Assembly (NCBI RefSeq): GCF_011742165.1
Contig: NZ_JAAQTO010000004.1
Location: 124,001-188,000, forward strand
Source of the DNA: Billgrantia bachuensis
Lineage (GTDB): Bacteria; Pseudomonadota; Gammaproteobacteria; Pseudomonadales; Halomonadaceae
DNA length: 64,000 nucleotides
Direction: 5' to 3'
Below, piece by piece: positions 44,880 through 52,822 of this stretch. The translations under genes were made by a program, and so were the position numbers. The stretch's first letter is position 1. Each line of letters starts with the position of its first letter. The notes under the pieces were generated by a model. That model was not told where the DNA came from, did no database searches, and saw only the letters and a list, made by a program, of their open reading frames with translations.

Positions 44880-47111
44880 TCAGCCTTGGACGACGTAGCT
44901 GTCGGCATAACCAAAGCGCTTCAGTTCGGCACGCAGTGCCGCCAGTTCGCCGGGATCGCCGATGGGGCCAAGCTGCACCCGATGCAGGTCGGAAGTGCTG
45001 ACCAACCGCATCGGCTGGGCAAAGGTGTCACTGAGCTGATGGCCGACATCCTGTGCGCGCTCGGAGTTGCTCAGCGCTACCACCTGCAGATAAGCCCCCT
45101 GCTGAATGCTCTCCGCCTGCCGCTCGATCTGAGCCACGGTTTCCAGCTCGCCATAGACACTAGCCACTGGCTGGGTGTCGGCCCAGGCAGAGGTAACGCT
45201 CGATTGAGCCGAGACGTCGCTCTGCTCGCTCATCGCGCCCGGCCACTGCTGCACGGCGCCCAGGTCGAGGTTTTCGCCCACTCGCTCGAGGGTGACTTCC
45301 ACACGGCGATTCTGGCGACGCCCTTCCACCGTGTCGTTGGTGGCGACAGGCTGCCGCGAGCCGTAGCCGCGGGTCTGGATCAGGCCGCGATCGACACCCT
45401 GGCTGGCCAGATACTCCGCCACGCTGTCGGCGCGCCGCTGGGACAACGGATCGTTGATGGCGTCGCTGCCGGTGCTGTCGGCATGGCCGGCGATGAATAC
45501 CCGCGCCAGGTCGCTGCGATCACGGATCTGGCCCGCCAGCACGTCGAGTTCCTGGCGCGCATCGGGGCCCAGTTCGGCGCTGTTGACGGCGAACAGGGCA
45601 TCGGCAGAGAGCGTGACGTCAGGGGCGCGGCTCGGAGCCGGGGCACTGATGCCGCGGGTAAAGTCGGCCAGCGTGTAGCCACCGGCGCCTTCGACCGGGC
45701 AGAGGATGCTGGGGTCGAGGGCAACGCCATCACTGCCCAGTTCGGCCAAGGTCGGCATGTCGTCGCGCATCACACCCAAGGCCTGCATCAGCTGACCCAT
45801 AGCGGCAAGTGTCCGGGCATCGGCCAGAGCAATATCGTACTGGGCATTGGTATAGGCCCGGCTTGCCTCGAAGTATTCGTTTTCGCTGTCGAGCACGTCG
45901 AGCAAGGTGCGCTGACCGATGTCGAACTGCTGCTGATAGGCACCACGAACACGGTCGATCGACTGACGGTGGTCGTTGAGGTAGCGAATCTGCTCGCGCA
46001 GACGCTGGGTGTCGTTAAAGGCGATCTGCGTGGTCTGGCGTACGTTGGTGCACGCGAGATCACGCTGATCGATCGCCTGTTCGACACGATCGCTGGCCGC
46101 CCGGAACGAGGCCAGATCGCTGCCGCCACGGTACAGGTTCATGCTGGCGACCAGCTCGATGCTGTGGCGATCGCGCCGACCGAAGCCGTCGTAGCCGTTC
46201 TCGTTGTTATTGGTGCCGGTACGACCACGCAGGTCCAGGCGCGGCTGGAACCCGGCCTTGCTGCCGGATTGCTCCGCCCTTGCCGCTTCGATGTTTTCGA
46301 TGGCGGCATGGAAATCGGGGTTGCCCTGGAAGGCGAGATCGACCGCCTCGGCCACCGAAGGGGGCAGGCGATCGTCGAGCTGCGGCGCAGGCGCCAGGTT
46401 CTCGGCCGGCAGGCCGCCGACGATGCGCTGATAACGGGCCGTGACGTCGTGCAGGTTGGAGGCTTCGGTCATCAGATTCGATTCGGCCAATGCCAGGCGG
46501 CCGCTGATCTGCTCGAGGTCGACCCCACGCCCGGCTCCGGAGCTCACGCGATCTTCGATCTGATTGTAGACGCGCAGATGATCGGCGTAGTTGCTCTGGG
46601 CCAAGCGGACCAGCTCGCGATAGCGGCTGACGTCGAGATAGGCCTGCGTGGCTTCCAGTGCCACATTCTCGCTGGCGCCAAGCAGCTCGTAATAGCGCAC
46701 CAGCTCAGCGCGATCGAGACGCTCGACTTCGCTGCGAGTGGCGAAGCCATCATAGAGCATCTGGGATAGGCGCAGTTCGGCGAAATCAGTATCGTAGCTG
46801 CCGCGTCCGTCACCCTCCCGCTCCTCGATCCCGACGCCGGCGGCCAGGTCGATACTCGGAAGATAGTTGCCACGGGCCACGCCGACATCATGCCCGGCTG
46901 CACTCAACCCGTTCATGGCCGCCTTGACTTCGGGGTTGGTAGTCAGGGCTTGACGTACCACCTGCTGGATATCGGCAGAACCCGGCGCTGCCAGGCCTGG
47001 CGGCAGGGTCTGGGCCACCGCAGCGGCCACCGGAAGGAGAGCAAGGGATGTACCCACCATCATGGCTTTAGCCAACCGATGGGTACGAGAGAGGTCAATC
47101 GCATTTGTCAT
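44880..47111 (-). CDS. lapE: TolC-family outer-membrane channel fused to OmpA and SPOR domains (LapE-like)
   Basis: The protein has 743 residues. A signal peptide ends near residue 34 (AVAQ). The TolC/OEP channel domain spans about 45-470. An OmpA C-terminal peptidoglycan-binding domain follows at about 497-605 (VFIAGHADSTGSD, QRRADSVAEYLASQGV and GRRQNRRVEVTLE). A C-terminal SPOR-like domain occupies about 665-743 (LQVVALSNSERAQDV, LHRVQLGPIGDPGELAAL). Classical LapE has only the channel. The extra domains should tether the pore to peptidoglycan, SPOR preferring denuded glycan. A good ribosome-binding site (AAGGGAA) precedes the ATG. Channel identity is firm; the tethering role is inferred. 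Confidence 0.92.
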   Translation of the reverse strand: MTNAIDLSRTHRLAKAMMVGTSLALLPVAAAVAQTLPPGLAAPGSADIQQVVRQALTTNPEVKAAMNGLSAAGHDVGVARGNYLPSIDLAAGVGIEEREGDGRGSYDTDFAELRLSQMLYDGFATRSEVERLDRAELVRYYELLGASENVALEATQAYLDVSRYRELVRLAQSNYADHLRVYNQIEDRVSSGAGRGVDLEQISGRLALAESNLMTEASNLHDVTARYQRIVGGLPAENLAPAPQLDDRLPPSVAEAVDLAFQGNPDFHAAIENIEAARAEQSGSKAGFQPRLDLRGRTGTNNNENGYDGFGRRDRHSIELVASMNLYRGGSDLASFRAASDRVEQAIDQRDLACTNVRQTTQIAFNDTQRLREQIRYLNDHRQSIDRVRGAYQQQFDIGQRTLLDVLDSENEYFEASRAYTNAQYDIALADARTLAAMGQLMQALGVMRDDMPTLAELGSDGVALDPSILCPVEGAGGYTLADFTRGISAPAPSRAPDVTLSADALFAVNSAELGPDARQELDVLAGQIRDRSDLARVFIAGHADSTGSDAINDPLSQRRADSVAEYLASQGVDRGLIQTRGYGSRQPVATNDTVEGRRQNRRVEVTLERVGENLDLGAVQQWPGAMSEQSDVSAQSSVTSAWADTQPVASVYGELETVAQIERQAESIQQGAYLQVVALSNSERAQDVGHQLSDTFAQPMRLVSTSDLHRVQLGPIGDPGELAALRAELKRFGYADSYVVQG

Positions 47112-47573
47112 GGGTGTTCCCTTTCATGATTCGGATGCCCCGTCTGCACAGGCAATCCGTCGAGTTGTGAAGACATGTTTTTGTTATTACGGGGCTCATC
47201 CGGAGCGGCCGGATGGTGCATCCATTCCCGATTCCCTTGGATATCGCATTCTTGCCTGACCAACACCCCTTTATGTAACTCATATGTAACACTCGAGTGA
47301 CCCCCAAGTGCCCTATCGTCACCCTCTTATGGGATTATCAGGCGTAATTGTTGCACTTTTGTAAGCTAGCGTAACCGAGGCAGTAAAAAAGTCCAATAGT
47401 TTCTCACCCTGTTCTTCAACCTTTGGCATGGCATGAACCTATCCCAAGCATGAGAACCTCAAGCATGCCCTCTTCAAAGCCGGTATCAGGCAGCGAGGCT
47501 CTCCCGGTGGCCTGCAAACATGCTATCGTCAGCCACATGACCGACATGAGCCATCAGCACAAGGAGAGACGTC
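47112..47573. promoter_or_regulatory. 462-bp divergent intergenic region upstream of the secretion operon
   Basis: No gene is supported here. It is the most AT-rich non-coding stretch of the Lap locus and should hold the promoter of the lapE-lapB-lapC-luxR operon (minus) and of the small gene at 47574 (plus). Two direct TATGTAAC octamers lie 11 bp apart (47272-47279 and 47283-47290), close to one helical turn, which suits a cooperatively bound activator about 165 bp from lapE. I cannot assign the factor. Confidence 0.5.
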
Positions 47574-47858
47574 ATGTCTGCCTCATCCGAAATTCAGAAA
47601 ACGCGAGTTATCACGGAACTGCGCGGTTTCATCAAGAAACTGCTACAGGAACCCCAGATTCTGGAACGCTCTCTGGATATCGCACGCCGCCATTATGGCG
47701 AGGGCAACCCGGAAGGCGCTCAGGCTCGCATCGCCAACGAGATTTCCGACACCACCAGCGTGCACATCCCCGAGGATCCGCAGGAACATTCGGAGGCCGA
47801 CAAGCTGTTCCTGGAACTGCTCAAGGAAGTGATCAACGAGGAGCAGGCCCTCTATTAG
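47574..47858 (+). CDS. small conserved-looking acidic protein, function unknown
   Basis: The protein has 94 residues, is mostly helical by composition, and has no signal peptide or membrane segment. AAGGAGA lies 6 bp before the ATG, which decides the start and supports real translation. Sequence features are ELRGFIKKLLQEPQILERSL and an acidic C-terminus (LFLELLKEVINEEQALY). I do not recognise the family. It lies between the Lap exporter operon and thiI, divergent from the former. Confidence 0.75.
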   Translation: MSASSEIQKTRVITELRGFIKKLLQEPQILERSLDIARRHYGEGNPEGAQARIANEISDTTSVHIPEDPQEHSEADKLFLELLKEVINEEQALY

Positions 47859-48022
47859 GGAAACGCTGCATGGATATCTGCGCATCCCTGAGCCCGATGA
47901 CGACCCGAGCGGGCGCCACGGCGCCCGTCGAGCCTCTCTACGCTAACCGAGCGCACGCCAGCACTGTTGCTCTGGTATAATGGCAAGCAATTGTTTTCCA
48001 AAACTTTCATAAGTGCGTTGCC

Positions 48023-49498
48023 ATGTACTACCTGCTGAAGTTATTTCCAGAAATCACCATCAAGTCGCGCTCCGTACGCCGCCAGATGACCCGTTGCCTG
48101 GTCGGCAACATCCGCAACGTACTGCGCCCGCTGGGCGAAGAGGTAAACGTTCAGGGCGGCTGGGACGCTTTGAAGGTGCGGATACCTGCCAACGCCCCGG
48201 CGGAGTGGCGCAATCGATTGGAAGAGATGCTGTGCCGCATTCCCGGCATTCACGAAGTGCAGTGTGTCGAAGAAGTCCCTTTCCTCTCCTTTGCCGACAC
48301 GACCGAGCGACTGCTGCCGGTCTGGCGGGACGTCATCGCAGGGCGAACCTTTCGCGTCACGGTGAAACGCCGGGGCGTACATGATTTCTCCTCGGAGGAT
48401 CTCGAGCGTCATCTCGGCAGAGAATTGCTCGATGCAGCACCGGGTTCCAGTGTTCGGCTCAAGGCGCCGGACGTGGACGTGCGGGTGGACGTGGTCGAAA
48501 GCCGCCTGCGCCTGGTACGCCAGCGTTGGCCGGGGCTGGGCGGATATCCCTTGGGCCTGCAAGGCCAGGCCCTGGCCCTGATCTCGGGCGGCTACGATTC
48601 GCCAGTGGCGGTATGGAAAATGATGCGGCGCGGCATCAAGACACATTTCCTGTTCTTCGAGCTCGGAGGTGCCGGCCACGAGGCTGCCGTGCGTGAGGTC
48701 TCGTCCCATCTATGGGAAGCCTACGGTCGCTCGCATCGGGTAAAGTTCTTCGCGGTACCGTTCGAAGGCGTGGTAGGGGAACTGCAGCGCAGCATACCCG
48801 ACGGCCTCATCGGAGTGGTGCTCAAGCGCATGATGGTACGCGCGGCCAGCCGCATCGCATCGCGCTCGCGAATTCCAATGCTGGTAACCGGCGATGCCAT
48901 CGCTCAGGTCTCGAGCCAGAGCCTGACCAACCTCGTGCTCATGGACGAGGCTAGCGACGTGCCGATCCTGCGTCCGCTGATTGCCGAGGACAAGCAGTCG
49001 ATCATCGATACCGCTCGCCAGATCGGTACCGCCCCTTTCGCCGAAGGCATGCCGGAGGTATGCGGTGCCGTCTCCCAGCGGCCCAACACCCAGGCGCGTC
49101 ACGACAAGGTTGTCGCAGCCGAGGCGAACTTCGACTTCGGCGTGCTCGATGCCGCCGTCGAGCTGGCCGTGTCGACTCGCTCCGACCGGCTCATGGAGCC
49201 GCTACCCGAAAGCGAGTCTCAGTTGGAGGTAGTAACCGACCTGCAGACCATGGCTGACGCGTCCAACGTCAGCGTGATCGATATTCGCCCTCCGGCGGAG
49301 CGTGAAGCCGCACCGCTCGAGCTCGAACAGGTGGAATGCCTGGAGATCCCCTTCTTCGAACTCCAGTCGCGTGCCGAGACGCTGCCCGACAATCGCCGTT
49401 ACTTGCTCTATTGCGACCAGGGCGTGATGAGCCGCATGCAGGCCATGCACTTGCATGACCGTGGGTTGCGGCACTTTGGGGTCTATCGCACTTCTTGA
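48023..49498 (+). CDS. thiI: tRNA 4-thiouridine synthetase / sulfurtransferase ThiI
   Basis: The protein has 491 residues with the long gammaproteobacterial architecture: an N-terminal ferredoxin-like/THUMP domain (about 1-170), a PP-loop ATP pyrophosphatase (ALISGGYDSPVAVWKMM near 190), and a C-terminal rhodanese domain with its cysteine in LLYCDQGVMSRM near 470. It adds s4U8 to tRNA, and the rhodanese part also serves thiazole synthesis. It stands alone on the plus strand, 164 bp after the small gene. Confidence 0.97.
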   Translation: MYYLLKLFPEITIKSRSVRRQMTRCLVGNIRNVLRPLGEEVNVQGGWDALKVRIPANAPAEWRNRLEEMLCRIPGIHEVQCVEEVPFLSFADTTERLLPVWRDVIAGRTFRVTVKRRGVHDFSSEDLERHLGRELLDAAPGSSVRLKAPDVDVRVDVVESRLRLVRQRWPGLGGYPLGLQGQALALISGGYDSPVAVWKMMRRGIKTHFLFFELGGAGHEAAVREVSSHLWEAYGRSHRVKFFAVPFEGVVGELQRSIPDGLIGVVLKRMMVRAASRIASRSRIPMLVTGDAIAQVSSQSLTNLVLMDEASDVPILRPLIAEDKQSIIDTARQIGTAPFAEGMPEVCGAVSQRPNTQARHDKVVAAEANFDFGVLDAAVELAVSTRSDRLMEPLPESESQLEVVTDLQTMADASNVSVIDIRPPAEREAAPLELEQVECLEIPFFELQSRAETLPDNRRYLLYCDQGVMSRMQAMHLHDRGLRHFGVYRTS

Positions 49499-49600
49499 CA
49501 CTTGGTGACGGTTACAAATTCTTTTTTAGCAATCTCTTTATCGCCCCGCCGGACTGCGCTAAAACGAAATTAACAGGTCGCGGTCGGTGGGGAGTGACGT

Positions 49601-52600
49601 ATGGGTGCGCGCAAGTCTTCGTCACGCCGGAATTCGTCTGCTGTGACGTGGCTCGACAATGGCGAATCGCTCGAGAAGCGCTCGCCTCTCATCCAGGAAC
49701 CGAAGCTCGCTCCGGCGCCCCAGGAAGCGCCATCACATCGCTATCTCTATCTGGGCTTGGGCATACTGCTGCTACTGTTCGGCGTAACGCTGGCCACGCT
49801 GCTGGTGGCTGAGGCCAAGACATCTCACTTTCAGGCCCAGGAGCTTTCGCGCTACGCCGCGACCCTGCGCTATACGCTAGAGTCGGGGAGCAGCAGCCAA
49901 ATCCAGTTCCCCGGCCATGGCCCCTTCGATCAACGTCTGGGTTATTCAAAATTGCCGGAGCTGGAGGCACGCCTGCTGTCGCGCGGTTACGAGATCACCG
50001 AGCAGGCACGCTTCTCGCCTGCTCTGCTCGATTACACTCGCCGTGGCTTCTTCCCGCCCTATGCGGAAAAGACTCAGGCCGGTTTGTACATCGAGGAGTG
50101 CCGGGGCGATACCCTATACCAGTTCCAACACCCCCAGCGCCAATATCCCAGTTTCGACACCATTCCCCCCGTGGTGCTGCAAACACTGCTGTTCATCGAG
50201 AATCGTCAACTGCTGGACGAGAGCACACCTTACGCCAATCCCGCCGTCGATTGGCCACGCTTCACCAAGGCGGCCTTGTCCCAGGTCGGGCGAGCCCTCG
50301 ATCTCCCCGGACAGTCAGCGGGCGGTAGCACACTGGCCACTCAGCTCGAGAAGTATCGCCACTCGCCCCGGGGCCTGACCAACTCCCCCAGGGAAAAGCT
50401 GCGCCAGATGATCTCGGCCAGCGTGCGCAGCTATCAGGATGGCCCCCAGACCCTGACCGCTCGTCAGGATGTGGCGCTTGACTATCTCAACACCGTGCCG
50501 CTTTCGGCCGCCCCCGGCTACGGCGAGGTGCATGGCATTGGCGACGGCCTGTGGGCTTGGTTCGGTGCCGATTTCGATGCGTTCAATCGGCGCCTGTCAA
50601 TCGGCTTCGACAAGGTCGACAACCGAATGGAGCAGGGGCTGGCACTGCGCCAGGTCGTGGCGTTGATGATCGCGCAGCGGCGCCCCTCCTGGTACCTGAT
50701 GGGCGGACGCAAGGCGCTGGAGGAACTGACTGACAGCTATCTGCGGCTGTTGCGGCAGGACGGTGTGATATCGGACACCCTTGCCCAGGCGGCGCAGGAG
50801 CAGCGCCTGACCTTCCGCGACTACACCGAGACGCCTTTCAGCCTGCGCATTGAGCCGGACAAGGGGGTGCGGGTGGCACGCCAACGCTTGGGCGGCATGC
50901 TAGGCATGTCCTTGTATGACCTCGACCGGCTCGACCTCAGCGCTCGTACTACCCTCAACGCCAGCCTTCAGGGTGAAGTCACCGCCTACCTGCATCGCCT
51001 GGCGGATCCAGAGTTCGCCGCCGAGATCGGCCTGCTGGGAGAGCGCTTGCTTGCGCCCGATCGAACCCAGGATGTGCGCTACAGCTTCACCCTGTTCGAG
51101 CGCAGTGAAGACGGCTTCATGGTGCGCGTGCAGACCGACAATACCGACCAGCCTTTCGATATCAACGAAGGCAGCAAGCTCGAGCTCGGCTCTACTGCCA
51201 AGCTACGGGTATTGGCAACCTATCTGGAAGTGGTCGCCGAGTTGCATGAACGTCACGCCGGCAAGAGCATGGAGGCACTTCGTGCAGTCGAGACCGACCG
51301 TCAGGACGTGCTCAGCCGCTGGGTGCTTGATCGACTCATCGAAGCTCCTGGGCTGACGCTCGACGAGCTGCTGGCCATGGCCATGGAGCGGCGCTATTCG
51401 GCAAGCCCAGCGGAAGCTTTCTTCACCGGGGGTGGACAGCACACGTTCAGCAATTTCCGCCGCGAGGACAACGGTCGCAACCCGACGCTCACTGAAGCCA
51501 TGCGCGAGTCGCTCAACCTGCCTTTCATCCGCCTGATGCGGGACCTGGTGCGCTACAGCACGCACCTCAACGAACACCGGACCCAATTACTGGAGGACGA
51601 CAGCGATCCTAGGCGCCTGGAGTACCTGCGCCTGTTCGCCGATCGCGAGGGACGTACCTTCCTGCAGCGCTTCTGGCGCAAGTACCGCCATTTGGACAAC
51701 GATCAGCGCCTCGTCACCTTCCTCGAGGGGCTCAACGTTTCCGCGCCGCGCCTGGCCGCGGTGCATCGCTACCTGTACCCCGAGGCCAGCCGTGACGACT
51801 TCGCCGCATTCCTCGGCTCCTGGCTGCCCAGCGCCTCCCACCTGAGCGAGCGCGAAGTCGATACGCTCTTTGAACGCTACGCACCCGGCAACTATTCACT
51901 GACCGACCAAGGTTATGTCGCCCGGGTACATCCACTCGAGCTGTGGCTTCTGGGTTACCTGCTCGATTACCCGGATGCCAGCTTTGCTGAGGCAGCTTCG
52001 GCCAGTGTCGACGAGCGCCAGGAGGTCTACGGCTGGCTGTTCCGGACGCGGCATCGCAGCGCTCGCGACGTGCGTATACGCACCATGCTCGAAGTCGAAG
52101 CGTTCCTCGACATCCATGAGCGCTGGCAGCGCCTGGGCTATCCCTTCGAACACCTGGTGCCTTCGCTGGCCACTGCGGTGGGCTCGTCGGGTGACCGCCC
52201 CGCGGCACTGGCCGAGCTGATGGGTATCATCCTCAACGACGGCGTAAGGCAACCTACCCTGCGTATCGATGAGCTGCACTTCGCCGCCGGCACGCCTTAC
52301 GAGACTCGCTTCCTGCCGGCCCCCGGACGTGCCCAGCGGGTCATGGCCCCTGAAGTGGCGGCAGTGCTGCGCGACGCGCTTTCGCAGGTGGTCGAAGGCG
52401 GTACCGCCCGACGCCTGCACGGCAGCTTCGTACAGGAGGACGGTACGCCGCTGGTCTTGGGCGGCAAGACCGGCACTGGCAACAACCGTATCGAAACGGT
52501 GAGTCGCGGCGGTCAGGTGACCAGTTCACGCGCGCTCAACCGCACCGCCACTTTCGTCTTCTATCTCGGCGACAACCACTTCGGCACCCTCACCGCTTAT

Positions 52601-52822
52601 GTGGCGGGCACGGCTTCGGACGACTTCAGCTTTACTTCGGCTCTGCCGGTGCAAGTGCTCAAGGGCATGGAGCCGATACTGCGCCCCTACCTCGAACCCG
52701 GAGCGGGCAACTGTCCGGCCACGCCCCGCGACGAGTATCACTTTGCCGAAGATGCCGAAGCGGATCCGCCCGATGACGCTGGCGACGACTCCTCCTCGTC
52801 CCCGGATATCGCCCTGCGCTAG
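49601..52822 (+). CDS. bifunctional class A penicillin-binding protein-like peptidoglycan synthase
   Basis: The protein has 1073 residues, longer than usual PBP1a/1b. A transmembrane anchor lies near 48-70 (YLYLGLGILLLLFGVTLATLL). The GT51 transglycosylase motifs are modified: LLFIENRQLLDE replaces the usual FxxxED(xx)FxxH, keeping Glu but not Asp, and GGSTLATQLEKY corresponds to GGSTITQQ. The transpeptidase has GSTAKLRV (SxxK) near 529 and LGGKTGTGNNR (KTG) near 962. An insert of roughly 200 residues separates SxxK from KTG. It probably polymerises and crosslinks glycan in the periplasm. It ends convergent with the RND gene, overlapping it by CTAG. Confidence 0.85.
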   Translation: MGARKSSSRRNSSAVTWLDNGESLEKRSPLIQEPKLAPAPQEAPSHRYLYLGLGILLLLFGVTLATLLVAEAKTSHFQAQELSRYAATLRYTLESGSSSQIQFPGHGPFDQRLGYSKLPELEARLLSRGYEITEQARFSPALLDYTRRGFFPPYAEKTQAGLYIEECRGDTLYQFQHPQRQYPSFDTIPPVVLQTLLFIENRQLLDESTPYANPAVDWPRFTKAALSQVGRALDLPGQSAGGSTLATQLEKYRHSPRGLTNSPREKLRQMISASVRSYQDGPQTLTARQDVALDYLNTVPLSAAPGYGEVHGIGDGLWAWFGADFDAFNRRLSIGFDKVDNRMEQGLALRQVVALMIAQRRPSWYLMGGRKALEELTDSYLRLLRQDGVISDTLAQAAQEQRLTFRDYTETPFSLRIEPDKGVRVARQRLGGMLGMSLYDLDRLDLSARTTLNASLQGEVTAYLHRLADPEFAAEIGLLGERLLAPDRTQDVRYSFTLFERSEDGFMVRVQTDNTDQPFDINEGSKLELGSTAKLRVLATYLEVVAELHERHAGKSMEALRAVETDRQDVLSRWVLDRLIEAPGLTLDELLAMAMERRYSASPAEAFFTGGGQHTFSNFRREDNGRNPTLTEAMRESLNLPFIRLMRDLVRYSTHLNEHRTQLLEDDSDPRRLEYLRLFADREGRTFLQRFWRKYRHLDNDQRLVTFLEGLNVSAPRLAAVHRYLYPEASRDDFAAFLGSWLPSASHLSEREVDTLFERYAPGNYSLTDQGYVARVHPLELWLLGYLLDYPDASFAEAASASVDERQEVYGWLFRTRHRSARDVRIRTMLEVEAFLDIHERWQRLGYPFEHLVPSLATAVGSSGDRPAALAELMGIILNDGVRQPTLRIDELHFAAGTPYETRFLPAPGRAQRVMAPEVAAVLRDALSQVVEGGTARRLHGSFVQEDGTPLVLGGKTGTGNNRIETVSRGGQVTSSRALNRTATFVFYLGDNHFGTLTAYVAGTASDDFSFTSALPVQVLKGMEPILRPYLEPGAGNCPATPRDEYHFAEDAEADPPDDAGDDSSSSPDIALR

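Noticed and set aside
28676..47111. possible horizontally acquired island for the Lap locus
   Set aside because: There is no integrase, tRNA, attachment repeat or clear composition shift at its borders, and Lap loci are common in this group; it is treated as resident chromosome.
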